Origin: Hydrogenophaga sp.
GTDB taxonomy: Bacteria > Pseudomonadota > Gammaproteobacteria > Burkholderiales > Burkholderiaceae_C
DNA: 7,067 bases
Direction: 5' to 3'
Assembly (NCBI GenBank): GCA_030684755.1
Contig: JAUXXN010000610.1
Coordinates: 1-7,067, forward strand
This document shows positions 1 to 6,960 of the stretch, one piece after another (position 1 is the first letter of the stretch; each line of letters starts with the position of its first letter). A program made the position numbers and the translations under genes. A model generated the notes under the pieces. It searched no databases. It was not told the origin of the DNA and was given only the letters and a program-made list of their open reading frames with translations.

Positions 1-263
1 GCCAGGCTCATCATGCGGTCGCTCATGTCGCCGTACAAGGTGAAGTTGGCAGAGAGTCCCACCAGACCGGCCGCATGCTGCAGGTGCTGAATCTGAAACC
101 AGGGCGCCCCCATGGGGATGCCCAGCGCCTTGGCCTCGTTGGAGCGCGCCACGGCGCAACCGTCGTTGTTGGACAGCACCACCACCGGGCGCCCGTTCAG
201 GCTGGGGCGAAACACCCGCTCGCACGACACGTAAAAATTGTTGCCGTCCACCAGCGCGTACAT
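1..263 (-). CDS. umuC: DNA polymerase V catalytic subunit UmuC, N-terminal part (cut by window edge)
   Basis: This is the N-terminal 87 residues of a Y-family translesion DNA polymerase; the gene runs off the left edge. With cleaved UmuD it would form Pol V, which copies past DNA lesions during the SOS response. The protein begins [18 protein letters not shown]. Asp6 matches the first metal-binding catalytic residue, and Tyr11 matches the steric-gate position that excludes ribonucleotides in E. coli UmuC. The fingers motif [11 protein letters not shown] (residues 31-41), MGAPWF (51-56) and the ADMS-like YGDMSDR (77-83) are all UmuC-typical. The second catalytic acidic pair (around residues 101-102 in E. 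coli) lies outside the window. It follows umuD on the same strand after a 64-nt gap. The Shine-Dalgarno is weak (only a TAAG-like stretch just upstream), so it may depend on translation from umuD. The start was chosen from alignment to E. coli UmuC, which begins at the same position relative to Asp6. DinB is excluded by the UmuC-type fingers motif. Confidence 0.95.
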   Translation of the reverse strand, partial: MYALVDGNNFYVSCERVFRPSLNGRPVVVLSNNDGCAVARSNEAKALGIPMGAPWFQIQHLQHAAGLVGLSANFTLYGDMSDRMMSL

Positions 264-327
264 GGTCTTACAAAGCCGTGGAATTGTTGGGGGTGTTGGC
301 GGCGTTTGGCCTGTCAAGCTCAGTCTG

Positions 328-768
328 TCAAACCACGAAGCGCTTGATGCAGGCGCTGACCACGCCCCAGACCTCCACCGTCTGCCCATCTTTGGGCACG
401 ATGTCGGGAAACGTGGGGTTGGCGGCCTTCAGGCGCATACACCCTGCGCGCAGATGCAGATGCTTCACGGTGAAATCGCCATCGACCACCGCCACCACCA
501 CATGGCCGTGCTGGGGCTTGATGGCACGGTCCACCACCAGGGTGTCGCCGTCGTCAATACCGGCGTCGCGCATGGACGTGCCAGCCACACGCAGCAGGTA
601 GGTGGCCTGCGGGTGGGTCACCAGCAAAGCGGTCAGGTCCAGGCGGTGGATGGCAAAGTCTTGCGCGGGCGAAGGAAACCCAGCCCGCACATGGCCTTCG
701 GACTGGCACAACACCAAGGGCGTGTTCGCCAAGAGCTGGGGGACGTACCCGACGCAGTTGCTGTTCAT
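328..768 (-). CDS. umuD: UmuD, self-cleaving subunit of DNA polymerase V
   Basis: A 146-residue LexA/UmuD-family serine peptidase (S24) that is cleaved with RecA* help to UmuD', the active partner of UmuC. The cleavage site is Ala29-Gly30 within [11 protein letters not shown], corresponding to Cys24-Gly25 in E. coli. The nucleophile is Ser65 in [10 protein letters not shown], and the general base is Lys102 in DGDFTVKHL. The E. coli dyad is Ser60/Lys97, so all three sites are shifted by the same five residues, which supports both the identification and the start. The reading frame stays open to an ATG at 837, but that start lies upstream of the LexA box and would put the operator inside the gene. 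The ATG at 768 is preceded by AAGG with an 8-nt spacer and gives a length close to E. coli UmuD (139 aa). It heads an operon with umuC and should be repressed by LexA. All catalytic residues are present, so it is probably active. Confidence 0.96.
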   Translation of the reverse strand: MNSNCVGYVPQLLANTPLVLCQSEGHVRAGFPSPAQDFAIHRLDLTALLVTHPQATYLLRVAGTSMRDAGIDDGDTLVVDRAIKPQHGHVVVAVVDGDFTVKHLHLRAGCMRLKAANPTFPDIVPKDGQTVEVWGVVSACIKRFVV

Positions 769-776
769 ACATGAGG

Positions 777-780
777 CCTT
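777..780 (-). promoter_or_regulatory. Shine-Dalgarno of umuD
   Basis: AAGG on the minus strand, 8 nt upstream of the ATG at 768. It lies downstream of the LexA box and fixes the umuD start at 768, not at the upstream ATG at 837. Confidence 0.7.
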
Positions 781-793
781 GCTGAATTTCAGC
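781..793. repeat. Short perfect palindrome in the umuD leader
   Basis: A perfect inverted repeat of 6 bp arms around one base (GCTGAA, T, TTCAGC on the plus strand). It lies between the LexA box and the umuD start, about where transcription would begin if the -10 hexamer at 799-804 is right. It may be a weak leader hairpin or chance; it is too short to assign a function. Confidence 0.4.
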
Positions 794-798
794 GGCTC

Positions 799-804
799 AT
801 GATA
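799..804 (-). promoter_or_regulatory. Candidate -10 hexamer of the umuDC promoter
   Basis: TATCAT on the minus strand matches the sigma-70 -10 consensus at 5 of 6 bases. It abuts and partly overlaps the LexA box, as expected for SOS promoters where LexA blocks RNA polymerase. No good -35 hexamer is seen at 16-18 bp upstream. Transcription would start near 791, giving a leader of roughly 22 nt before the umuD ATG. Confidence 0.45.
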
Positions 805-822
805 CTGTTTTTTTAAACAGTT
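803..822 (-). promoter_or_regulatory. LexA box (SOS operator) of umuDC
   Basis: The plus strand reads TACTGTTTTTTTAAACAGTT, a perfect CTGT-N8-ACAG core with an AT-only centre and the flanking TA of the E. coli-type consensus. It is 34 bp upstream of the umuD ATG and 67 bp beyond the stop codon of the helicase gene. LexA bound here would repress umuDC, and RecA*-stimulated LexA cleavage after DNA damage would release it. The position makes umuDC a separate transcription unit from the large gene upstream. Confidence 0.93.
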
Positions 823-889
823 ATTCAGACATTCCAAGCCTCAGACACAGGCCCAGGGTGGCGCTGTGCCGCCGCCCACCGCCGTCTTC

Positions 890-3800
890 TCAGACCACCG
901 TCTGACCATCCGCACGGGCCTCGCCAGCCACCCGTTCGGGTTCTGCGTTGCCGTCGGCCACCACCACAGCGCCCGCCCGCTGGCTGCGATCGCGTTCCAG
1001 CAACGCGCTCAGCGCGGCGTGCGCCTGCTCCAGCGTGCCGCCCGGGTTCACCCACCAGTCGGTGGACCAGATGCGCACGATCTCCCAGCCCAGACCACGC
1101 AGCACCTGCTCGCGCAGTTTGTCACGGTCGCGCGCGGTGGCCGAGCGGTGGTAGGTGGCGCCGTCGCATTCCACTCCCGCCAGGTAACGGCCCGCGAAGT
1201 CGGGGTGCACCACGCCCAGATCGATGCGAAACGACGATGCGCCGATCTGGGTGTGCACCTGCCAGCCTTTGCGGCCCAGCGCGGCAGCCACGCTGGCTTC
1301 AAACGGGCTCTCAAAGTCGCCTTGGCTGCCGTGGTGCGCCTGTGCCAGTGCGCGCGGGCCGTGTTCGGCAAATTCCAGAAAGTGCTTGAGGTCGCGCACG
1401 CCTGCAGCCTGGGTGCGTGAGAGGTCCATCTGGTCGCCGCGCAGGCTGCTGAAGACGCGCAGTTCGTGCCGGGCCCGTGTGACGGCCACGTTCAGGCGGC
1501 GCTCGCCGCCGTCGCGGTTGAGCGGGCCGAAGTTCATGGACACCGCACCGGCCAGGTCGGGGCCGTAGGTGATGGAGAAATACATGATGTCGCGCTCGTC
1601 GCCCTGCACACTTTCCAGGTTTTTCACGAACACGGGTTCGATCTCGCCGTCCGCAAAGTACGGCTCCAGGCCGGGGTCTTGGCGGCGCGCTTCGTCCAGC
1701 AGGTCTTCAATCAGGCTTTGCTGTTCGGCGTTGAACGTGACCACGCCGATGGTCAGGCCGGAGGCCTGAAAGCCGGGCGATTGCAGGCGCTGCACCAACT
1801 CGGCCACCAGCGCCCGGGCTTCAGGCAGGTTGGTGCGGGCACCGCCTTTGCCATAGCGCCCGTCCACCCAGTGGAAGCTGACGGCGCGGTCGTCGGTAAC
1901 GGGCGAGGGGAAGGTGACCAGACCGCCGCCGTAGTAGCGGTGGTTGCTGAAGGCGATCAGGCTTTCGTGGCGCGAACGGTAGTGCCACGAGAGGTGGCGC
2001 GTGGGCAGGCTGGCGCCCAGGCATTCGTCGAGGATGCTCTCCAGATCGGCCTCTTCCAACTCTTCGTCGCCGTTGTCGGCCCGGGCAAAGAAGTTGGTCG
2101 GGGGCAGCTGTTTCGGGTCGCCCACCATCACCACCTGCTTGCCGCGCGACATGGCGCCAATGGCGTCCCACACCGGAATTTGCGAGGCTTCGTCGAACAC
2201 CACCAGGTCGAAGTTGCTGGCGTCGGCCGACAGGTACTGCGCAATCGACAGCGGGCTCATCAACAGGCACGGCGTCAGGCGCAGCACGACCGACGGGATT
2301 TCTTGCAACAGCTGGCGCAGCGGCAGGTGCTGGCGCTTCTTGGTGATTTCGCGGCGCAAGATGCCCCATTCGCTGTTGCGCTGGATGCTGTCGGCCGCAG
2401 GCAGGTTGGCGCACAGCTTTGCGCGTATCCAAGCGCGGGACACCTGGGTGAACTCGTCGTCCAGTCTTCGGAATTCCTGGATGCGCAGCGTGTGCTCGGC
2501 AGAAACGAAGCGCTTGAGCACCTCGTCGCCGTCCACCGCTTCGGCCAGCCACCAGCGGGCGTAGTTCACCTCCAACACGTTCGGTGCCTGGGCGGGCGCC
2601 ACGGCACCGGCCTCAATACTGTCCACCAGCGCCGCCAGCCCGGCGCTGCGGGCGCTGGCCTGGGCATGGCGCCAGGCACACCAGGCGTGCAGTCCGGGGT
2701 GGTGCGCCTCCAGCCGTGCGGCGACTTGGGCGAGCGCAGCGGGCGCGAGATCGGACAGGGCTCGGCGCACCGGCTCGGGCTGTGCAGCCGTGGCGCTGAA
2801 GTGGTCGGTGGCGCTGCTCAGCTCGGTCAGCAGCGCCAGCACCTGCTGGCAGCCTTGGCCGATAGCGCCCGTTTCCCCCAGTTCGTGGCGGCGCGCGCCC
2901 AGCAAGGGGTGCAGCCGCTCCATCAGCTGAGCCTCTGCTGCGGTTGACAAACCCAGACCCGACACGCCAGCGTGCAACAAGGCATGGAACCGCAGTGCGC
3001 GGGTGACGCCCTCGCCGTCGGTGTCCAGCCCGTTCCAAACGCCTGGGCACTGCGCGCGGAGGGGGTCCATGGCCAACAACCGGGCTTCCAGGGCGCTGCG
3101 CGCCTGCAGCAGGGCGTGCTGCTGCTGCAACGCGGGGCCGCAGCGGCCTTCGGCCACGTCAGGGTGTGGCGTTTGCAGACTGCCCCGGTGCCGCAAGCCC
3201 ATGCGTTCACGCTCAAAAGCCAGCGCAGACCGCAGGATGGAGGCGTCTTGGCCGGGTGCCGAGGCATGGCTGGCATCGCCGATCGTCATGACTTCGGTCA
3301 GACGCTGCTCCAAGTCCAGCAAGGCCTTCAGGCGTTGCCCCTCTTGGGCCCAGCGCTCACCGCAACGGCCATCCAGCACGGCGCCCAGGCCCTCCAGAGA
3401 AAAGGGTTTGTGCAACCTCGCGGCGCGAAGCGCGGCGTTGGCCATCAGCACGCTTCGCGCGTGGTCGGTGCGCGTCTTGACGCCGGCCCAAACGCCTTCA
3501 TCCACACCCCTGAGGTCGAGCTGGTTCACCTCGTCGTGCAGGCTTTTGATGCGCACGAGAATGGCCAGATCCTCGGCGATGCGGGGCGTCCCGGCGTCCT
3601 GGGTCACCGCTTCCAGCGCACGCCGCACCTGGCGCTGGCCCAGCCATGAAAGCGGCCAGAACGCCGTTTGGGCTTGGGCCCAATCGCGTTGCAGTTGCAC
3701 CACAGGGAGCTGGCCCACGCCAGCGCCGTACAGCACCGACAGACCTGTGCGCAGCTGGGCGATTTCTTCGATCCATTGCAGGCCACGCTCCAGGTTGTCG

Positions 3801-6800
3801 CTCACGCCACTGGGCCACGGCATGCCCAGCTCGGCTTGCAGGCGGCGTCGCAACTCCAGCAACTCCACCGGCCACGGGGTGGACATCTGCGCCGAGAGAT
3901 CGCGGTGCTGGTGCAGAAGCACCGTGCCCGCCTTCAAGTCCACGCTGAGGGCGCGGCTGTTGGGCAAGGCACAAAAGCTCCAATCCTCGTGGGCGGCCTG
4001 CGGCAAGGCCTTGACCAACACGGCCACCGCCAAGCGGGTCTGCATGTTCAGCACCGGCCATTCCAGGCCCAGCGACCCGCCCAGGCGTTCGACGGCCAGG
4101 GAGAAACGGTCCACGGCCGCTTGCAGGGTCTGCGCGGCACGCACCATGTCTTGTTGCCAGCGGACCGACCAATCGGTGGCGTGCACCGGCACCCAGGGGC
4201 CTGCCAACAGGTTGTGGGCGCCCACGGCGGTGGCGTTGGCTTGCAACCGGCCAGCCAGTTCGCGCAGCCCGGCCAAGGCGGCTTCGTTGTGCGCCGACGG
4301 CGACGGCCAAGTCAAGCGCAAGTCGGGCACATCGCTGTGGGCGGCCACGCAACCGATGGCCTGGTACACCGTCCAGCCATTGCCGTGGCGGTGGTGCAGG
4401 CGGGCCACGTAGGTGGAGAGCTGTTCGCGCAAGCGGCCCAGCTGCTGCGCTTTGGCCAGCCAAGCGGCCGAATCCACATCGCCCTTCGCATCCCACGACT
4501 TTTGCAACTGGCCCAGCACATCGAGCTTGCGGCTCTTGTTGGAGTGCAGCTCCAGACAAAACTCGCCCAGCCCCACTTCGCGCAGGCGGCGGTAGACCAC
4601 ATCCAGCGCGGCAATTTTCTCGGCAACAAACAACACGCGCTTGTTCTCGGCGAGGCACTGCGCAATCAGGTTCGCAATGGTCTGGCTCTTGCCCGTGCCG
4701 GGCGGACCGATGAGCACAAAGTCTTTGCCCTGGGCCGCCGCCATCACGGCGGAGAGTTGCGACGAGTCGGCTGGCAGTGGGCAGAACACCTGCTGGGGCG
4801 CGAAGTCGGTGTCGAGACGGCGAACGTCGGGGAACGCGATGCTGGAGCGGTAGGGCTCGCGCGGCGTGTCCATCAGGTGGGCCACCACCGGCGACTTGCG
4901 CAGGTCGTCGGTGCGCTCGGTCAGGTCCTTCCACATCAGGTATTTGGCAAACGAGAACATCGACAGCACCACGTCTTCGCTGACCTCCCAGCCGCGAATG
5001 TCTTTGATGGCGGCGCGCACGCGTGCCCAGATGCCGGGTATGTCCAGGCCCACGCCTTCGCGCGGTGCGTCGACCACGGACACACCCAGCTCCAGCTGAA
5101 AGTCTTGGCGCAGCATTTCAACCAAGGTCGGGTTGAACAGCGGCTCGCTCTCTTGCACCTGCAACGTGAACCCCGAGCGAGCGCTCTTGCGGTTCAGCGT
5201 GACGGGCAGCAAGACCAGCGGCGCCTTGATCCGCAGCTCGGGCTTGTCGCGCCGGCTCCAGACCAGAAAGCCCAGCGCCACAAACAGCGTGTTGGCCCCG
5301 CCCTCTTGCATCGCCAGGCGTGCGCCCCGGTACAAATCGACCAGACGCCCTTCCAGCTCTTCGGCTTCGAGCGGAATGAAAACCTCGCGGCGCAACAGCG
5401 CCTCAGCCGCTTGCGCCTGGCGCAGGTCTTCCAGGCTGCGCGCCTCGTGCAGGGGCTGGCTGCGCGGGTCATGGCCCTGCATCTCTTGGGGGTTGGGCAG
5501 CAGCTTCAGGGTGTGTCCCTGGGCCAGCGCGTCTTCCAGGGCTGCACCGGCCACCTCCAGCGACAGGGTTTTCTTGCCGGGCTTGAAATTCAGCAAGGCG
5601 TTGCGCAACGACAGGTCCAGCAGCTTGCGCTGCCAGCGCTCCAGCCGGTCTTTCGGGTCGAGTTCGGCGCCCGGATGGCTCGGTGCCACGCTGTCGGGTA
5701 CGTCCGGTGCGTCTTCCACCGCGCTGCCGGGCTCGGTTTGTTCCGATGGCAACGACGGCTCAGCGCCTTGGGACAACGCCAGCGGCTTGATGCGGGACAG
5801 GCGGGCGCGCTTCACGTCCACCACCAGCTCGAACGTGTCCGCCGCCTCCGACAGCTGGCGGTTGGCGCTGGCCATGGCCTGGCTGAACGCCACGGTCTGG
5901 CCTTGGGCGGCCAAGGTGGTTTCAAACACCAGCATCTCTTGCAGCTTCACCCGCGTGCGCAAGGCGGTGATGTCGTCCACCACCGGACTGGCAAACTGCT
6001 CGTCGCGCAGCCACACGCCCACCAACGCATGACCCTTGGTGAACACCAGCAACGGGTTGAGGTGGGCTTGCTCCAGGCAGGCCGCAAACAGCAGCGTGAG
6101 GTCCAGGCACGTGGCCAAGCCCGCGTCCAGCACCTGCCCGGGGCTGCGCACTTTCTGGCCAGCGTGCTCGAAACTGGCCGGGGGGAGTGCGTAAGTAAGT
6201 CGGCGCTGAAGCACCGCCGTCCAGAGGCCCGAAGCGAGCTCCCAGGCCCGCTTGGCGCCCTGGGTGTAGCCGTCGATCGACCCCGACTTGCCCGCCGACT
6301 GCAAGGCCAGCGCTGCATCCTTGAGCAAACGATCCACCGCCGGATCATTGGGCTGAACGAAGGTCGCCACCAACTCCGGCAACGGCCCCAGGCCGCCCCA
6401 CTGGTTGCGGGCCAGCAGTTCCACCGTGCAGCTGTGTGTGGCCAGAACCACATCGGGTTGCTGGCGGCTGCGCAGTTCAAACAGCCACGAAGCCGACTCG
6501 GCCTCGGTCAGCCGCGACAACAAGGCGCCATGGAGCTGCACATCCAGATCGCGCAGGTGGTAGGTTTCGCCGGGCCCCACAGACGCCAGATGCCAGACAC
6601 GCGGCTTGACGAACTCGGGCTCGCTGCGCAACTGAACCGTCAAGTCACTCAGCGTTGCGGCTGTTTCATTGACGATGGCCAGCCCATGCAACGCGGGCAC
6701 CGCGTTTTGGAAAGCGGCCAGGTTCAGCTTGTCGGCCGCGCTGACCTGCAAACGAACCAACCGTGTCTGTTGCGCTTCAGCAGGGGCAGTGCCCCTGCTG

Positions 6801-6838
6801 GATTCTTCATCGGCCAACCGACCGGACTCCACTGTCAT
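890..6838 (-). CDS. DUF4011-type SF1 helicase with transglutaminase-like N-terminus and C-terminal Vsr-like nuclease (putative anti-phage defence)
   Basis: A 1982-residue cytoplasmic protein with no signal peptide or membrane segment seen. Order of parts: beta-rich N-terminal region (about 30-145, ending LARNQWGG near Trp147); transglutaminase-like region (about 170-300) with Cys244 in ATCLDLTLLFAACLE, His270 in GHALVGVW and Asp288 in VVDD; a Pro/Glu/Ser-rich acidic linker (354-393); DUF4011, beginning with LLDLSLRNALLNF (406-418). The SF1 helicase core has a Q-motif-like DSSQ (691-694), Walker A GPPGTGKS (711-718), motif Ia FVAEKIAAL (737-745), Walker B DEAS (1549-1552), motif III GDPKQLPP (1573-1580), WHYRSR (1618-1623), QGDERD (1745-1750) and Upf1/Dna2-like RRLNVAVTRAR (1780-1790). 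About 700 residues of Leu/Ala/Gln-rich, probably helical sequence separate motif Ia from Walker B. The nuclease has Glu1847, Asp1873 and ECDG..YH (Glu1890, Asp1892, His1897), as in Vsr/MTES_1575 enzymes. The frame opens at 7015, but that start falls inside CIRCE. The ATG at 6838 has GGAG 7 nt upstream. All motifs are intact with no frameshift. The family (DUF4011-helicase-Vsr, which I recall being called Hhe) is linked to phage defence; its role here is inferred. Confidence 0.95.
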   Translation of the reverse strand: MTVESGRLADEESSRGTAPAEAQQTRLVRLQVSAADKLNLAAFQNAVPALHGLAIVNETAATLSDLTVQLRSEPEFVKPRVWHLASVGPGETYHLRDLDVQLHGALLSRLTEAESASWLFELRSRQQPDVVLATHSCTVELLARNQWGGLGPLPELVATFVQPNDPAVDRLLKDAALALQSAGKSGSIDGYTQGAKRAWELASGLWTAVLQRRLTYALPPASFEHAGQKVRSPGQVLDAGLATCLDLTLLFAACLEQAHLNPLLVFTKGHALVGVWLRDEQFASPVVDDITALRTRVKLQEMLVFETTLAAQGQTVAFSQAMASANRQLSEAADTFELVVDVKRARLSRIKPLALSQGAEPSLPSEQTEPGSAVEDAPDVPDSVAPSHPGAELDPKDRLERWQRKLLDLSLRNALLNFKPGKKTLSLEVAGAALEDALAQGHTLKLLPNPQEMQGHDPRSQPLHEARSLEDLRQAQAAEALLRREVFIPLEAEELEGRLVDLYRGARLAMQEGGANTLFVALGFLVWSRRDKPELRIKAPLVLLPVTLNRKSARSGFTLQVQESEPLFNPTLVEMLRQDFQLELGVSVVDAPREGVGLDIPGIWARVRAAIKDIRGWEVSEDVVLSMFSFAKYLMWKDLTERTDDLRKSPVVAHLMDTPREPYRSSIAFPDVRRLDTDFAPQQVFCPLPADSSQLSAVMAAAQGKDFVLIGPPGTGKSQTIANLIAQCLAENKRVLFVAEKIAALDVVYRRLREVGLGEFCLELHSNKSRKLDVLGQLQKSWDAKGDVDSAAWLAKAQQLGRLREQLSTYVARLHHRHGNGWTVYQAIGCVAAHSDVPDLRLTWPSPSAHNEAALAGLRELAGRLQANATAVGAHNLLAGPWVPVHATDWSVRWQQDMVRAAQTLQAAVDRFSLAVERLGGSLGLEWPVLNMQTRLAVAVLVKALPQAAHEDWSFCALPNSRALSVDLKAGTVLLHQHRDLSAQMSTPWPVELLELRRRLQAELGMPWPSGVSDNLERGLQWIEEIAQLRTGLSVLYGAGVGQLPVVQLQRDWAQAQTAFWPLSWLGQRQVRRALEAVTQDAGTPRIAEDLAILVRIKSLHDEVNQLDLRGVDEGVWAGVKTRTDHARSVLMANAALRAARLHKPFSLEGLGAVLDGRCGERWAQEGQRLKALLDLEQRLTEVMTIGDASHASAPGQDASILRSALAFERERMGLRHRGSLQTPHPDVAEGRCGPALQQQHALLQARSALEARLLAMDPLRAQCPGVWNGLDTDGEGVTRALRFHALLHAGVSGLGLSTAAEAQLMERLHPLLGARRHELGETGAIGQGCQQVLALLTELSSATDHFSATAAQPEPVRRALSDLAPAALAQVAARLEAHHPGLHAWCAWRHAQASARSAGLAALVDSIEAGAVAPAQAPNVLEVNYARWWLAEAVDGDEVLKRFVSAEHTLRIQEFRRLDDEFTQVSRAWIRAKLCANLPAADSIQRNSEWGILRREITKKRQHLPLRQLLQEIPSVVLRLTPCLLMSPLSIAQYLSADASNFDLVVFDEASQIPVWDAIGAMSRGKQVVMVGDPKQLPPTNFFARADNGDEELEEADLESILDECLGASLPTRHLSWHYRSRHESLIAFSNHRYYGGGLVTFPSPVTDDRAVSFHWVDGRYGKGGARTNLPEARALVAELVQRLQSPGFQASGLTIGVVTFNAEQQSLIEDLLDEARRQDPGLEPYFADGEIEPVFVKNLESVQGDERDIMYFSITYGPDLAGAVSMNFGPLNRDGGERRLNVAVTRARHELRVFSSLRGDQMDLSRTQAAGVRDLKHFLEFAEHGPRALAQAHHGSQGDFESPFEASVAAALGRKGWQVHTQIGASSFRIDLGVVHPDFAGRYLAGVECDGATYHRSATARDRDKLREQVLRGLGWEIVRIWSTDWWVNPGGTLEQAHAALSALLERDRSQRAGAVVVADGNAEPERVAGEARADGQTVV
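6778..6800. repeat. Perfect 11-1-11 bp palindrome inside the 5' end of the helicase gene
   Basis: The arms CAGCAGGGGCA and TGCCCCTGCTG flank one central base. In the helicase mRNA this would fold into a hairpin of about 10 GC-rich base pairs with a 3-nt loop, beginning 38 nt after the A of the start codon and covering about codons 13-21. No T-run follows on either strand, so it is not a classical rho-independent terminator. It falls in a low-complexity stretch (SSRGTAPAE) ahead of the first structured region, where coding constraint is probably weak. A regulatory hairpin, a protein-binding site or a small inserted repeat are all possible. Confidence 0.85.
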
Positions 6839-6845
6839 GCATATT

Positions 6846-6849
6846 CTCC
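6846..6849 (-). promoter_or_regulatory. Shine-Dalgarno of the helicase gene
   Basis: GGAG on the minus strand, within TTGGAGAATATGC, ends 7 nt before the ATG at 6838. It is the only good ribosome-binding site near the 5' end of the frame and is the main reason for choosing this start over upstream or downstream alternatives. Confidence 0.75.
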
Positions 6850-6859
6850 AATTCGACCT

Positions 6860-6888
6860 ATTGTGTCGCGCGGCAGGTGACTTGTAAC
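6860..6888 (-). promoter_or_regulatory. Candidate sigma-70 promoter of the helicase gene
   Basis: On the minus strand, GTTACA (6883-6888, 4 of 6 to TTGACA) and CACAAT (6860-6865, 4 of 6 to TATAAT, including the key A2 and T6) are separated by 17 bp. Transcription would start near 6853, leaving a leader of about 15 nt that contains the GGAG. Both hexamers are weak, so activation or low basal expression is plausible. The -35 overlaps the small palindrome at 6881-6891 and touches the larger dyad at 6888-6912. Confidence 0.35.
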
Positions 6889-6891
6889 AAG
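6881..6891. repeat. Small palindrome CTTGT-A-ACAAG over the putative -35
   Basis: A perfect 5-1-5 inverted repeat. It overlaps the candidate -35 of the helicase promoter and shares its right CAAG with the left arm of the next dyad, so CTTG/CAAG half-sites occur three times between 6881 and 6912. It is suggestive of an operator but short. Confidence 0.45.
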
Positions 6892-6912
6892 CGGGGACAA
6901 CTTTCCCGCTTG
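6888..6912. promoter_or_regulatory. Dyad CAAGCGGG-N9-CCCGCTTG, possible operator
   Basis: Two perfect 8-bp inverted arms lie 9 nt apart, just upstream of the putative helicase promoter and about 90 bp upstream of CIRCE on the other side. No T-run follows the stem on either strand, which argues against a terminator. The geometry fits a homodimeric transcription factor spanning about 1.5 helical turns. The arms do not match LexA, CIRCE or another site I can name. A perfect 8-bp palindrome TTGCGCAA (6910-6917) overlaps its right arm. Confidence 0.5.
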
Positions 6913-6960
6913 CGCAATCTCCCGTCATTTGTCGGCCCATCACTTTTTGAAACATCACAA

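Noticed and set aside
823..889. Possible terminator of the helicase gene before umuD
   Set aside because: Only imperfect GC stems are present with no T-run after them on the minus strand. The run of T at 808-814 belongs to the LexA box.
1466..2947. 493-codon open frame on the plus strand
   Set aside because: It is antisense to the C-terminal helicase motifs, shows no family features, and has the same mirror-strand composition.
3498..4934. 478-codon minus-strand frame overlapping the helicase
   Set aside because: It is a shifted frame of the helicase gene. It lacks the Walker A motif in its own frame and is Arg/Pro/Gly-rich like other out-of-frame translations.
3668..6880. 1070-codon open frame on the plus strand
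   Set aside because: It is antisense to the helicase gene, whose helicase and nuclease motifs are unmistakable. Its translation is His/Gln/Arg-rich with no recognisable domain, as expected of the opposite strand of a GC-rich gene.
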